DNA of 64,000 bases from Lepisosteus oculatus (taxonomy: Eukaryota; Chordata; Actinopteri; Semionotiformes; Lepisosteidae): contig NC_090707.1 in NCBI RefSeq assembly GCF_040954835.1, forward strand, positions 21,160,570 to 21,224,569, written 5' to 3'. The notes beneath the pieces were generated by a model. It saw nothing but the letters and a program-made list of their open reading frames with translations. It was not told the DNA's origin and made no database searches. Below are positions 24,101 to 33,863 of the stretch, piece after piece. How positions within the stretch are numbered: position 1 is the stretch's first letter; each line of letters opens with the position of its first letter. A program made the translations under genes and the position numbers.

Positions 24101-25750
24101 ACTTCCTGAGGTGCGAGCTGAACAGGAGATTTTCCATTGTTTAGAGAAATGTTCTTTTCCAGAGTGTGGTAACTATTAGGATTGACAGTGTCTGTACTGT
24201 GACAGCCTAACTTCTCTAGTGCTTCTTTGGTGTCACAACGTGCTGAGTCTGGCTCTCCGGGTTTGGTGAAATTCTGTTGGAGAAAAAAAGCATTGCACTT
24301 CTGCAGCTTTCAAAATCAGCGTTTTGGCTTGGCAATAAACATGACAAAAGGATTAGAAAACACTGCTTGACAAACCTTATAACATGTTAGGCAAATTACT
24401 TCTCAGATGTATTTTAAACAAGAAACAACAGAAATGGACACAGAGCACATGATATGGTCAATTTAGATTTTCCGCAGGCTGAAGAAGGTGTGTGTTTTAA
24501 TCGTTACAAAAACATTTGGTGGAATTTAAACAAATTTTCTTCATTTCCAAATGGGCTATGAGCTAAGATAATTAAACATACCTAAATGATTAGAAAATAG
24601 AGATGTTTTTTAAACAGAACTGTCCATTTTTTAATTATTGCAGCTGGGTTTTTAAATGTGCTTTTTAGTTTTCAGAATTGTTTTATTTACATTGGGGGGT
24701 GGGGTGGGCCTGCTTCAGTACTGACCCAGTACTGCCTGTAGTAAAGAGACTGGGATCTATCTACATTGTATTTACCAGTTTCTTACACCACACACAAAAG
24801 GCTCCCGAGGTTATGCAGTCATTACAGTCCTTCACATCAGTTTTGGTGCACACCTCGGAGAAAACTAAAAAAAGGTAAAAAAGAAATTAACATTTTATAA
24901 CCATAATTGCTTCTAACAGTATAATGAACAAAAAAGTCTATAGTCAAAAACTCACCAGAAAATACTCAAACCATCTTTTTATTCTTCTTATGTGGACCCA
25001 AACAAAACATTAGATTAATAACTTGTACATGCTGTGCAGCACTTTCTGAAACAATTGTTGTGAAACCCAAAATCACTGCAGTAGAATAACTATAGCAAAA
25101 AGAGTATACCTGTGTAGTAGAAAATTATATTATTTGAAGAATGTTAATTTTAAATCCAAGTAACTTGGGTTACTAAGAAATGTCTCAGTTGTTTAAAATC
25201 CAACACACTGAAGTATTAATTAAAATAGAAAGTTTACCCAGAGACATCTTATTAGAAAAAAAAATATTGTTATGCAGAGTTTAAATAATTTTTATGGTTT
25301 GAATGTAAAGTTTTTTTTGTGAAGACCAAGTCAACATCTGGAATTTATCAAAAAAAGTTCGACATCTGCACTGTCATTATTTGCAGGAAGGCTAAATGGA
25401 TTTTATGAATTTCACAATTAATTTAAAAAGTGTCCATTCTTTGCAACAAATTAGGCTTTGGCTCTAACTGACACCACATGCCCTCTCCTTCTGGCCTGGA
25501 ACATATTTTTAGGGGACAGACACACAAAAAGTGACATTTCTTGACATATTCCTGTTAACTACAGTAAATATTTTGAACTTCTTATAAGTTAAGATTAGTT
25601 CTACTTCTAATGTATTCTACAGGAAGCTTCCTTAATTTATACATGTACAAGTGTGTATGAACATTTTTTCAAATCATTCTTGCACTCACCAACATCCCTA
25701 AACAGCACTGCTGAAACAAGAAACAGGAAACTGAGGTATCGACACATTTC
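9069..25750 (-). CDS. itgb2: Integrin beta-2 (CD18), complete gene, 15 coding exons
   Basis: Encodes the common beta chain of leukocyte integrins. In mammals it pairs with alpha-L, M, X or D subunits at the leukocyte surface and binds ICAMs, complement iC3b and fibrinogen. Coding exons, in transcript order: 25690-25747, 24776-24864, 24081-24273, 23316-23486, 21391-21632, 20486-20641, 18929-19024, 18454-18543, 17384-17521, 16215-16405, 14459-14691, 14159-14378, 11861-12072, 10390-10556, 9069-9134. They total 2322 nt, an exact multiple of three, giving 773 residues (human about 769). All introns are GT/AG and all phases join. The fifteen coding exons plus a likely noncoding first exon match the human 16-exon plan. 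Beta-2 rather than beta-1 or beta-7 is indicated by [13 protein letters not shown] before the membrane helix and by NPLF/NPNF in the tail. Cysteine patterns are intact and no frameshift is seen, so it is probably functional. Transcript ends are not defined by the sequence. Confidence 0.96.
10390..10556 (-). CDS. itgb2: itgb2 exon 15: transmembrane helix and cytoplasmic start
   Basis: Residues 697-752. [14 protein letters not shown] is followed by a hydrophobic helix to LLLIWKL (about 704-728), then the tail [19 protein letters not shown]. The W-K boundary and F-E-K-E-K motif form the inner membrane clasp and talin-binding surface known in beta integrins. The ORF runs past the donor GTAAGT only as intron. 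Confidence 0.96.
10860..11440 (-). mobile_element. LTR-like block inside itgb2 intron
   Basis: On the minus strand this region has a TATA-like ATATTTAAACCCTGCTCTGC followed by pyrimidine-rich, CT-biased sequence, the layout of Gypsy or retroviral LTRs in fish. No internal coding region or partner LTR is seen, so it may be a solo LTR. A 163-codon open frame in it is probably not a gene. Confidence 0.4.
11861..12072 (-). CDS. itgb2: itgb2 exon 14: beta-tail domain
   Basis: Residues about 626-696. [20 protein letters not shown] (NCS sequon) and [14 protein letters not shown] match the beta-2 membrane-proximal tail domain (GPFGKNCS and CKERDSEGCW in mammals). The intron side of the acceptor carries a SINE whose edge lies about 150 bp away. 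Confidence 0.94.
12225..12475 (+). mobile_element. tRNA-type SINE copy in itgb2 intron
   Basis: Starts with a tRNA-like B-box region (GAGTTTGATTCCTGGG), then TTTGTATGTTCTCC, CTCCTCCCACAGCCCAGAGAC, and ends TTGCCAGGATAGGCTCCAGT with AAATGGATGGG. At least nine copies of this family occur in the window in both orientations. This copy lies about 150 bp from the exon 14 acceptor. Confidence 0.75.
13150..13217. repeat. Minisatellite, 14-bp unit x about 5
   Basis: Imperfect repeats of CAAGCAACTGTCAC and variants (CAAGCAATTGTCGG, CAAGCAACTGTTGG) within the itgb2 intron between exons 13 and 14. Confidence 0.85.
13840..14125 (-). mobile_element. tRNA-type SINE copy next to itgb2 exon 13
   Basis: Contains CAGTCCATCGCAGGGTAAAC, GCCAATTTTCCCAGAAGCCA, and GTCTTTGGACTGTGGGAGGA, ending in the tRNA-like head near 14120 (minus orientation). 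The gap to the splice donor of exon 13 is only about 30 bp. Confidence 0.8.
14159..14378 (-). CDS. itgb2: itgb2 exon 13: I-EGF modules 3-4
   Basis: Residues about 553-625. [19 protein letters not shown] and [18 protein letters not shown] are the end of I-EGF3 and I-EGF4, followed by CPSPCPKY, matching the beta-2 CPSPCGKY junction. The donor GTAAGA lies only about 30-50 bp from a SINE copy (13840-14125). Confidence 0.94.
14459..14691 (-). CDS. itgb2: itgb2 exon 12: I-EGF modules 1-3
   Basis: Residues about 475-552. It carries GFNGQRCEC, then [16 protein letters not shown] and [14 protein letters not shown], the eight-cysteine integrin EGF pattern of the stalk that extends when the integrin is activated. 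This exon is clearly GC-richer than its flanks. Donor GTCAGG is weaker than others in the gene but still GT. Confidence 0.94.
14955..15240 (+). mobile_element. tRNA-type SINE copy in itgb2 intron
   Basis: Same family, plus orientation: TGTGTGGAGTTTGTATGCTC, TGATTGGCTTCTGGGAAAAT, CTGCAATGGACTGTGCCTGT, ending near a poly-A-like AAAAAAAAAA run. Confidence 0.75.
16068..16096. repeat. (TAA)n microsatellite
   Basis: About nine TAA/AAT units in itgb2 intron sequence, 120 bp from exon 11. Confidence 0.9.
16215..16405 (-). CDS. itgb2: itgb2 exon 11: hybrid domain end and first EGF module
   Basis: Residues 412-474. It contains [20 protein letters not shown], conserved in beta integrins, then the cysteine-rich start of I-EGF1 (RCKCECD ... 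[13 protein letters not shown]). It ends in phase 2, and the split glycine codon is completed by exon 12. Confidence 0.93.
17384..17521 (-). CDS. itgb2: itgb2 exon 10: second half of hybrid domain
   Basis: Residues 366-411. [19 protein letters not shown] followed by two cysteines matches the returning hybrid-domain segment of beta integrins. Exactly 46 codons. The acceptor is a short TTTTGCAG and the donor GTAAGA. Confidence 0.92.
18140..18345 (+). mobile_element. Second tRNA-derived SINE family, copy 1
   Basis: Contains TTAAGCTCATCTGGCAAGAC (A-box like), CCCTGTTGAGCGACATTGGA and GACCCGCGTTTCACACCC (B-box like), then GGGTGGGAGTGGCGAGGGC. The same arrangement recurs at 51665-51900, identifying a pol III-type family. 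GC-rich against its AT-rich intron. Confidence 0.6.
18454..18543 (-). CDS. itgb2: itgb2 exon 9: end of beta-I domain
   Basis: Residues 336-365. It includes [17 protein letters not shown], the conserved region preceding and forming the C-terminal helix of the beta-I domain. The downward shift of this helix transmits activation to the hybrid domain. Thirty codons, symmetric phase, donor GTAAGT. Confidence 0.93.
18929..19024 (-). CDS. itgb2: itgb2 exon 8: beta-I domain
   Basis: Residues 304-335. It reads [20 protein letters not shown] then FAVT, almost the same as the beta-2 family sequence. It is a 32-codon symmetric exon with TTTTAG acceptor and GTATAA donor. A LINE-like remnant of the GIWNKLP type starts about 40 bp upstream in the intron. 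Confidence 0.94.
19062..19185 (-). mobile_element. LINE-like remnant in itgb2 intron
   Basis: Minus-strand translation reads [20 protein letters not shown] then [10 protein letters not shown], the C-terminal tail of a non-LTR retrotransposon polyprotein. It starts about 40 bp upstream of exon 8 in transcript terms. Confidence 0.55.
19288..19610 (-). mobile_element. tRNA-type SINE copy in itgb2 intron
   Basis: Minus-oriented member of the family at 12225: ACCAGTCTGTCACAGGGCAC, ATTTTCCAAGAAGCCAATTA, GTCTTTGGACTTGTGGGAGA, and the head ACCACCAAGCCACCGTGCAA. Confidence 0.8.
20486..20641 (-). CDS. itgb2: itgb2 exon 7: beta-I domain core
   Basis: Residues 252-303. It contains [17 protein letters not shown], with a glycosylation sequon NNT at 258-260, and [19 protein letters not shown], conserved across beta integrins and closest to beta-2. 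Acceptor ACAG, donor GTGCGT; starts and ends in phase. Confidence 0.95.
21391..21632 (-). CDS. itgb2: itgb2 exon 6: beta-I domain, specificity loop
   Basis: Residues 171-251. It starts [13 protein letters not shown], nearly invariant in beta integrins. C195 and C202 bound the specificity-determining loop. [13 protein letters not shown] supplies the MIDAS glutamate (E238) and the neighbouring N/D/P residues of the synergistic metal site. Acceptor TTTAG, donor GTATGT. Confidence 0.95.
22166..22740 (-). mobile_element. 5S rRNA-derived SINE (SINE3 type) with foldback end
   Basis: Read on the minus strand it begins CAGCAGCCATATCACCCTGC and continues with GAAGCTAAACAGG, CCTGGTCAGTACCTGGATGG, GAGACCTTCTGGGAA, clearly a 5S rRNA-derived head. 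The body includes TTCGGATGAGACGTAAAACC and GGCCAAATTTCCCATTGGCC, and the tail GGTGGTGG plus an (ATT)n end. Beyond the head, 22723-22738 is the inverted copy of 22695-22710, forming a perfect 16-bp stem with a 12-nt loop. It lies in the itgb2 intron between exons 5 and 6. Confidence 0.85.
23316..23486 (-). CDS. itgb2: itgb2 exon 5: beta-I domain with MIDAS
   Basis: Residues 114-170. It carries the metal-ion-dependent adhesion site as DLSYS (D138, S140, S142), with D145 and D146 in the place of the adjacent ADMIDAS aspartates. The preceding [15 protein letters not shown] block is a hallmark of beta integrins. D138 corresponds to the human aspartate whose loss abolishes ligand binding, so the site looks active. 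Confidence 0.96.
24081..24273 (-). CDS. itgb2: itgb2 exon 4: end of PSI and start of hybrid domain
   Basis: Residues about 50-113. It begins [15 protein letters not shown], a conserved beta-integrin sequence with an N-glycosylation sequon (NFT); a second sequon is NIS. It ends in VKMVLRPG, the hybrid-domain strand conserved in beta integrins. Acceptor CAG, donor GTTAGT. Confidence 0.94.
24776..24864 (-). CDS. itgb2: itgb2 exon 3: PSI domain
   Basis: Residues about 20-49. It holds the cysteine pattern of the plexin-semaphorin-integrin domain (C-T-K, C-N-D-C, F-C-V-W-C), including the conserved WC motif. It is flanked by TTTTAG and GTAAAT splice signals. The PSI domain packs against the hybrid domain and helps hold the bent, inactive integrin. 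Confidence 0.93.
25690..25750 (-). CDS. itgb2: itgb2 exon 2: start codon and signal peptide
   Basis: The start codon is at 25747-25745, three bases after an AG acceptor with a pyrimidine run, so the first exon must be noncoding. The exon encodes a short basic N-terminus (MCRY) followed by a hydrophobic stretch of about 13 residues ending near VLF, a typical signal peptide. The donor is GTGAGT, and the exon ends one base into a codon that is completed by exon 3. Confidence 0.9.
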
Positions 25751-25892
25751 CTGTCAAACAAAAAGCAGAAATATTTAGGCAATATAAAGAAATACACTCT
25801 GTAATTTTTCAAATTTGTTTTCGTTATATGCTAATATGTGATTTGAAACATACCATACTCATTTTTTAAAGAGCTAAATTTTTTATTGCACC

Positions 25893-25960
25893 TGAGACAT
25901 GTCTTTCTAGGTGAAACATCAGTCTTTACAATCCGTGTTAGTCAGCCAAAGCTGAAAATA
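25893..25960 (-). other. Possible noncoding first exon of itgb2
   Basis: Because an AG acceptor sits three bases before the itgb2 start codon, a noncoding exon is expected upstream. A candidate donor, CTCAG followed by GTGCAA, lies at 25892/25891, about 140 bp upstream of exon 2. No clear TATA box or CpG cluster is visible, which is common in leukocyte promoters. The boundary is a guess. Confidence 0.3.
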
Positions 25961-27148
25961 AACAAAAAACGGAGGACAAAATGGAGGACTTCAGTATGTC
26001 CAGCAAAATAGAGGGCGAAGAGGTGTGTTTTGAAGGTTTTCAGTGTAAAGCACTTACTTGTTGGCCAATGGTTCATTTTGAACTGCAGTATTAACGGCGC
26101 ACACACCACTTAACAGTTAGTGCTTCAAATAGTAGTTTCATGAAATGCAACAACAAGGCACAATACCACAAAACCAATGTTAGATTGAAAGTTATTGACA
26201 TCTTGTAAATACTTTAGAATGTCTCGCTTTTTCAGAATGTTTACGAAAAACTTCTAAAGAAAAAATATTCTTTAATATTTTGTTGCATCTTAGGGGGGAG
26301 GTATCCAGAGGTTTAAATTTCCTAACAGAGTACCTTGCTATTTAAAAGTAAAACAATGAGCAGCCTTGGAATGAACAGCATACTTAGCTGTCATTCGTGA
26401 AGCAGTAAACTTGGCTGCACATTTATTCTGATTATCAACTGGGACAAAACCAAAATTGAAGTTAAATCAGTATGTCAGCTTTCACTGGGAATGAGACAGC
26501 AGCAAAGTAGGTAGAGGCAACTACAGTAGGTAGAGGCAAATGGAGCCAGAGAAGTAAAGCAACAGAAGTGAAAGCAGAACAAATCAGCTCTGACAGAGTT
26601 TCTGTCTTCGTAGACCAGGACTATAGAACTTCCTGGTAATTTGAACACAATAAGGCCTCTGGGTCTTAAACATGGGACTATTGTATTATTATTGAAATGT
26701 TTATGTGAAAATACTGATTTCCAATTTGAGGTAGCCACCAGCTTAACAACAATCTCACATTTTGTTTCCCTGTGCTATTTTGAACAGGGAAATAGATTCC
26801 TAATTAGTAACAAGCATTTAAAAGAGACAGTAGTCCTGTGAGGGAATGTTTGTTTGAGAAGACTTTGGTTCCCTTTTTTCCTTGTATTTTTACTTGTACA
26901 TTATTTTCCTGGGGAATTTATTCCCCAGTTGCCCAGTAGAGTATTCCCATGTCTATAGAAGGCAGGGCACTGATTTTAACAGGCCTGTAATACTTGAATA
27001 TAACTGTTTATCTTGTTTGTGTACTTGTTTAATGTTGTTTCTTTTTAAGCATGTAGGCTGGTTATTACTTTGTTACTACTTACAGTACATTCCTGATAAA
27101 GAAAGGAAGCACAAGGCCTATATTTCCTTTCTATAGAGGGTATGAAAT

Positions 27149-27485
27149 TTCATCCATCTGTTTTCTAACCACTTCATCCAATACAGGGGAGCTGGTGCCT
27201 ATCCTGGCAAGCAGTAGGCACAAAGCAAAATAAACTTTGCGTGGTACAAAAGCCCATCGCAAGGCACACCCAGACACAAACACTCACACCAGGGTCCTTG
27301 AAGCCAATTAATCTACCAGTATCTCTTTGGACTGTAGGAGGAAAGTGAAAAACCTGGATGGAACCCACATGAACACTGGAAGAACATACAAACTCCACAC
27401 AGCTAATACCACAGGTCCAGAACTGAACCTAGAACACTAATGCTACAAGGCAGCAATAATAAACACTGTGCCACTATGCCTCTGG
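27149..27485 (-). mobile_element. tRNA-type SINE copy upstream of itgb2
   Basis: ATCCATCTGTTTTCTAACCA at the 3' tail side, GCCCATCGCAAGGCACACCC, TTGGACTGTAGGAGGAAAGT, and head near CACTGTGCCACTATGCC. About 1.4 kb upstream of the itgb2 start codon. Confidence 0.75.
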
Positions 27486-27489
27486 GGGG

Positions 27490-28640
27490 TGTTAATTTGA
27501 ATATTTAAGTTGGTGTTGGCACCTGAAATTGATTTTGATTTTATCTGTTTAATCTATTACAATATACAGCATACTGTGCAATGTGCACCTGTAAATATAT
27601 ACAGTATGTTAGCACACAACAAATGTTTCTAAATCTAACAGGTCTCACATTTGCAAAATGAGACCTTTTCAGGAAGTCCAGTGAGGTCCCCTGTGTAGAT
27701 ACAGTCCTTACTGTATTTTGTGAAAGCTTACATGTAACAAATCAAAGACTTTGAACTGCCTGACTTTTCTTGAATTCTGTTTGTTTCTTGTAATATAAAA
27801 TTCTGCTCAATACATTTCTTCCTAGATGCACAGTAATTCCTGTATTTGATCATCTTAATGCTGATTTAATATTCCATCTGTTCTGAACAGATGATCAATA
27901 TCAGTCTTTTATACAGTCTTATCCATTATAATATAATGTAGGGTCCTTTCTAATCCTTTTCTTGTTGATTGCTCTCATGGCATACTAAAGTCATCATCAA
28001 CAAAAAATAGACAATGATTTCCCTGTTGTTGCAGTTTTCTAGGATCATTTACATTGGTGTGATTCCATATAAACACAACATGACAACAGTAGAAGTACAG
28101 TAATGAAGTGTTCCTTACTTCAGTAGAACTACACAGAAATATCCTCCTTATATGTTTATGTAGTGCTAGGTTTTACTGATGCAACTGTGATACAGGTTCA
28201 AGAATTTGAGCTAACAGTTCTAGTCTGATAGCTTTAAATGGTACTGATTATTTTTGGTATTAGTGTCAAGGCATGTGCTGTGAGAGTTATTTATATATAA
28301 TATATGACATGCTAGCACTTAATATATCATGGGTGGAAAATATATAAAATATATTATGGGTCCTGTTCATCTTTGCCAGAATCCATTATGTACCAATAAC
28401 TGACAAATTAGTATGTTGTTTTTCAGATACGAAGAACTAACACATGATTTCAGTAGACACTATAATGTTACCCTATAACCTCACGAAGCTGACAATGATT
28501 TAAATTTGCTATAGGCAGAAACAAATCTCAGAGCATTACAGTATCTGAAATGATTTTGATAGTATTGTCGATTGAGGCTCTTTTTACTTAGAAAATGGTA
28601 CTTAAATTAAATTGTTATTGAAATATACTGAACATCAAAG
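27490..28640. other. Intergenic, no feature recognised
   Basis: AT-rich sequence with short T- and A-runs and repeated TACAGTA/TACTGTA words. No open frame or repeat family could be supported. Confidence 0.4.
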
Positions 28641-28800
28641 TGAACACGCGTGACCAGCTGATCGCCTAGCGCGTCTGGCTCTACTCACTGGAGAGAAGCC
28701 ATCAGTTCCGGAGGAGCTGAGGAGGAAAAGCCGAGGCTTTAGGGCTGGTGCGACGCGAAAGGCGAAGAGGAGTTTTAAACCCTATCTTCCTTCGATCATT

Positions 28801-29172
28801 ATGGGGAATGTGAGGTCCTTAGTAAACAAGATGGGCGAACTGGGAGCAATGGTGGGGAGTCAGAGGGAGTATAGAGAATGCAGTATCATGTGTTTCACCG
28901 AGACGTGGTTGCAGGAACTTATTCCGGAGTCGAATGTTATCATCAGTGGCTTTCAGACATTGCGGGCAGACAGAAACACCACCGAGAGCTGTAAGAGGAG
29001 AGGAGGGGGGCTCACGGTGCTTGTCAAAAACAGATGGTGTAATCCTGATCATATTCATGTTAAGGAGCGCTTCTGTAACCCGGACACTGAACTGTTTGCC
29101 ATAGGACTGCGTCCATACTGTCTGCCGCGGGAGTTTACATGCGCCTTCTGTAAACGCAGAGGCAGCATGTAA
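28801..29172 (+). pseudogene. LINE endonuclease fragment
   Basis: Open frame of 123 codons with MGNVRSLVNKMGELG and FTETWLQELIPESNVII, then GFQTLRADRN and GGGLTVLVKN, the N-terminal part of an apurinic-type endonuclease in L2/CR1 LINEs. The frame ends early, and the catalytic C-terminal half is truncated or shifted. Confidence 0.8.
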
Positions 29173-30212
29173 CGTCATACACACAGTCACAGCCAGGCTA
29201 CAAAGCACCCAAGCGCTTTTATGGCTATTTCAGGGGACTTCAACCACGTCTCTATTTCCACAACTTTGCCTACTTTCCACCAGTTTGTTAAGTGCCAGAG
29301 AAAACAAAACACTGGACTTATATGCTAATGCTAAGGATGCATATAATTCCAAAGCCCCCCCTTGGCAGATCAGATCACAACCTTGTCTTCAGGAGGCTAT
29401 GGAGGATCTACGTGGTGCTTTGGAGGCTGGGATGTGCTGTGCGAACCACATGGGGAGGACATAAACAGCATGGTGGACTGTGTCATTGACTACATTAACT
29501 TCCACATTGACAACACCATCCCCACCAAAGACGTACACTGCGTTTCCAATAACAAGCCCTGGATCACCAGCGATCTTAAGTCTCTTCTAAATGAAAAGAA
29601 GAGAGACTTTAGGAGGGGGGATAAGGAAGAGGTCAAGTGTTTACAGAGGGAACTAAAGCAGAAGTTAAGATAGAGCAAGGATGCCTACAGGATCAAGGTA
29701 GAGGACAAGCTGCAAAGGAATAGGGTGAGGGACATATGGAGCAGCATGAGAGAGATCACTGGCTTCAAACAGGCTGGGGGTGCAACAGAGGGGAACCTGG
29801 AGATGGCCAACGAGTTGAACCAGTTCTTTAACAGGTTTGATTCAGGGCCCTCTGTGGCTCAACACCCATCCTCCTAAGCCACACACTCCCTAAACCTTCA
29901 CAGCTGCGACTGGCCAACACCTCCTCCGTCCCTCCACAATCGTGGCCGCCTACAGCTACAACCCCCAGCAGCTACTCACTTCCCCATCCCCTACAGCTGC
30001 CACTCTCCAACACCTCCGCCATTAACACCTGCAGCACTGACAGCGCTATGAGCACCATCCCCCAGGCCAGGCTGACCATCACGGCTGACCAGGTGAAGAA
30101 GGAGCTGAAGAGGCTGCACCAGCGTAAGGCCACAAGACCAGATAATGTCTGCCCCAGAGATCTGAGGGCTTGTGCTGATGAGCTGAGCGGAGTGCTCCAG
30201 TGACTGTTCAAC

Positions 30213-30743
30213 TTGAGCCTGCACTTGGAGAGAGTCCCTGTGCTCTGGAAGACATCATGCCTGGTCCCGGTACCAAAGAAGGGGCGCCCCTCTGTCCTCA
30301 ATATCTACAGACCAGTTGTGCTGACTTCTCACGTCATGAAGACACTGAAGACGCTGGTCTTATCCCCCCTGAGACCCCTGGTTAGTTCATCACTGGACAC
30401 CCTACAGTTCGCCTACCAGCCCAGTGTTGGTGTGGAGGATACAATCATCTACATGCTACAAAGGGCCTACTCACACCTGGACAAGGCTGGCAACACTGTG
30501 AGGATTATGTTTTTCGACTTCTCCAGTGCCTTCAATACTATCCAGCCCTTACTTCTAAGGAGGAAGCTGGCGGAGATGCAAGTCAGTGCCTCCATGATTT
30601 CATGGATTACTGACCATCTGACAGGCAGACCACAGTCTGTAAGACTTCAGAACTGTGTGTCTGAACAGGTAATAAGTAACACAGGCTCCTCAGGGGGCAG
30701 TTCTTTCTCCGTTCCTCTTCACCCTCTACACTTCGGACTTTAA
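30213..30743 (+). pseudogene. LINE reverse transcriptase fragment
   Basis: 176 codons with PVPKKGRPSVLNIYRPVVLT, LDTLQFAYQPSVGVEDTI and MFFDFSSAFNTIQPLL, the fingers and first catalytic motif (D of FDFSSAFN) of a non-LTR reverse transcriptase. The frame shifts near 30690, before the active-site turn. Confidence 0.85.
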
Positions 30744-31799
30744 ATTCAACTCAAGCCGTGCCATCTGCAGAAGTTCTCAGATTACTGCAATTGTGGGATG
30801 TATCAAGGGTGAGCGGGAGGAGGAGTACAGGGGACTGGTCAGCAACTTTGTGGAGGGTGTGGGGAGAACCACCTGCAATTGAATGTAACAAAGACGAAGG
30901 ACCTGGTGGTAGATTCCAGGAGGAAAAGGGTCAAACCTACTCCTGTCTACATCCATGGGAGTGGTGTGGAGATGGTGGACTCGTACAAGTACCTCGTACA
31001 AGTACAAGTATCGACGATAGACTGGAATGGTCTAAGAACATCGAAGCCATTTACAAGAAGGGTCAGAGCCGACTTTATTTCTTGAGGAGTCTCAGGTCCT
31101 TCAATGTGTGTAGTAAGATGCTACATATGTTCTATCAGTCGGCGGTGGCGAGCGCCATTTTCTATGCGGTGGTATGCTGGGGCTCTGGGATTAGAGCAGT
31201 GGATTCTAACAGGCTGAACAAGCTCATCAGAAGAGCAAGCTCTGTCATTGGGTCTGGCCTGGACCCCCTGGAGGTAGTGGCTGAGTGGAGAATGGTGTCC
31301 AAACTAGAGGCCATCATGGACAACGTCTCCCGTCCCCTCTATGACATGCTTGTAGAAATGAAGAGCACATTCAGCAATAGACTGATCCATCCATGGTGCG
31401 ACAGGGAGCACTACAGGAGGTCATTCTTGCCTTCTGCCATAAGACTGTACGTGTCTGGACAGAGGCAACATTGACAGTGACCTGTTTCTGGACTGAACAG
31501 TAAACTGATGCATCTGTTGTTCTTTTACCCGTTTACAACCGTTTTTGTGCAATACATTTATATTTATATTGTGCAATACAACTTTTTTGTGTACTATTCT
31601 GTTCTGGTTTGTTCTTTGTGTGTTCTGGACTGTGAGTTACTCTTCTTAGTGCACTTCTCACTGTACTGATTGTATTGTATGTATTGTATTATTATTATTA
31701 TTGTATCATTCGTTACACTGTTGCTGTGTTGTCTATGTTAAGCTGCTGTTGCACTGCAATTTCCCTCACGGGATCAATAAAGTATCTATCGATGCTATC

Positions 31800-33740
31800 A
31801 CTTATTTTTCGTGCTGTTACACTGTCATTTATGAACATGGCATAGGTACTAAATAATAATGTGATGATCAAGAGGTACTGTATGTTGATTCTTTCCTGTG
31901 TCTTGACATTTAAAAGGTTATATCTTAATCTACAGCATGTCAAATCAACTCTCACTAACAATTAAATGTTTATTCCACAGAGTCACTTAAGTGTAATATG
32001 GACAGGTATGAATGATCAATTAATCATGATGATGTCACAAAAATTTAATCAATATTACAAATTCAGTTATTTTCATAAAACATACATACATACCTGTATA
32101 TAGTGATAAAATAAAGATTATTCAATACTCTGTATATACATTATCATAAAACTCTGAATGCTTCAAAAAGGCTAATGAAATTAGTCTCTAACTTTGGCAA
32201 AAATATACACTTCTATATCTTGTACTTTTAATGACTGTTTAGTTATTCATTGAATCTATGCTGAAGCTTCATTATAACAAAATGGGTAGAGTCTTTTGAT
32301 GGAATTGGAAAATCACACTTTACACTAGACTCTCATTGAAACAATAACCAGAAACCTGCTATGGCCAATAACAGTTTGCAGAAAGAAGTGAATGTACTTC
32401 ATTAATACCAAAATAAAATGACTTTTGAAACTTTGCACTTTTACCAAAAGAAATTGAACATCTAACTTTGCAATACCACTATATTTTTAATAATCGGGTA
32501 TTTTTTTCTTTTTTGCTTTTTAAAATAGTTCACTTATCTCATGTGTAATTGCAGACAGAAGATAAGGATCTAAATTACAGACATGTACTTTTGCTATTTT
32601 TCTTGGTTATTGTGTTTATTATTATCAGTTAACGTCCTGCTACGTTTGAGAGCATAGTTCTATTTATATAAATCATGGCACATTTTATACATATTCATTT
32701 TCTAAAAATATTGAAGTGCTCTTACTGAATCGTGCTTCTGGGCTTGCTCAATATGACCTTCCTAAAGTTCCCCCTTAATTCAAATGGTGAAGCAATTTCT
32801 CACTTCTCTATCTTATCTTCTGTCTAGTGGACCTGCTGATGCAAAATCGGTTGGTGCTGCCAGTCGGTTCCCTCCCATATACTGTATGTAAACTACTTGA
32901 GAGTCCTCTGGATTTAAAGGTGCTTAATTACAAAAAAGGAATTATGATTACAGTCTTCTGTCCCTCTTTCAATTAACTAACGATGTCATTTTCTAAACGT
33001 TGACATAAAGTATTCAGTTTTCTAAAAGCGATTCTTAGCACAGTGGGATGTTTGGAATGTTTCACACAGGGTATGTGTCTGTGTAAATGAATGCAATAAC
33101 ATACAAAGGGTGAAAACTGCTTATGTAGGATACAGAACATTGGTTTTGAAATTTTGTGAAATTTAAAATGCAAACCAGATTGTCCAAATTAGTAATGGTT
33201 TACTTGGGGTAAAGGCTGTCTTGGTGTCAGCTTCATGGATGTCCATGTGTGCTTTTGGTTTTAGTATGGCTTGCCAAGCCTCACCACATTTTTAGGCAAG
33301 AGTGGTTGTTTCTCTAAACTGCCACTTGACTTTCACTGTCAGACAACGATTTACGATAAACTGTAACTCCACAAAATCAACACAATTCAAATGCTTACAA
33401 CAAACATCATCTGAATGACTGCCTTTATTTTACTGTACTATATATGGATACAATTATATATTAAATATATTTAAGTGAGACCTAAAAACAGACTGTCTTA
33501 CTCTTATAAAAATGTTACTTTCTTTACAGGAAATAACTGTGTATAAAAGGCAAGAACATAATTTTTGCAATTATCCATAATGTTTTTTTTTAAACTGTCG
33601 TTATTTCATAATTATTTCAGGTTAATATTCCCATGCTTTAGTCCCCTTAATGTAACTGTGGGTTTAAAGTCACATCTTAAAGTGATGTTTGCTTGAAAAT
33701 GTTGTTTAGTCATTTTAAGGAGTGTATTTAACTACTGTAG
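31800..33740. other. Intergenic, no feature recognised
   Basis: Long AT-rich stretch with many A/T runs. No repeat family, exon with splice signals or RNA gene could be supported. Confidence 0.4.
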
Positions 33741-33863
33741 GTGCTCCTCCCTTCATACAAAAGGAGAGTGATGGCAAATTTAGAAAACTGTTGAGAACTT
33801 CTGCTTTCTGAATTAGGAAGGGGCACTTCCTCATTGAGGAAAAGATAACCCTTCTTTTAAATG
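33740..33863 (-). pseudogene. Candidate last or broken exon downstream of exon D (exon F)
   Basis: After a strong pyrimidine tract and CAACAG acceptor at 33864, the phase inherited from exon D reads one isoleucine and then TAA. The same frame then stays open for 40 codons, including LNEEVPLPNSESRSSQQFSK. Either this is the true terminal exon with a stop at once, or a once-longer coding exon has gained a nonsense codon. No function can be assigned. Confidence 0.22.

Larger units (their letters stand above)
28640..31797 (+). mobile_element. L2-type LINE, near full length, inactive
   Basis: A GC-rich 5' leader (28640-28800) precedes an endonuclease segment (28801-29160; FTETWLQELIP, GFQTLRADRN). 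Then come a linker (29480-29670; NNKPWITSDLKSLLNEKKR), reverse transcriptase (30213-30690; LQFAYQPSVGVEDTI, FFDFSSAFNTIQP) and the C-terminal region (30880-31470; KKGQSRLYFLRSLRSFNV, FLPSAIRLY). The 3' end is ACGGGATCAATAAAGTATC. Coding is split over frames by indels and stops, the segment that should carry the second catalytic aspartates near 30740 is damaged, and a small duplication of GTACAAGTACCTC breaks the frame at about 30985. It encodes no functional enzyme. Confidence 0.88.
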
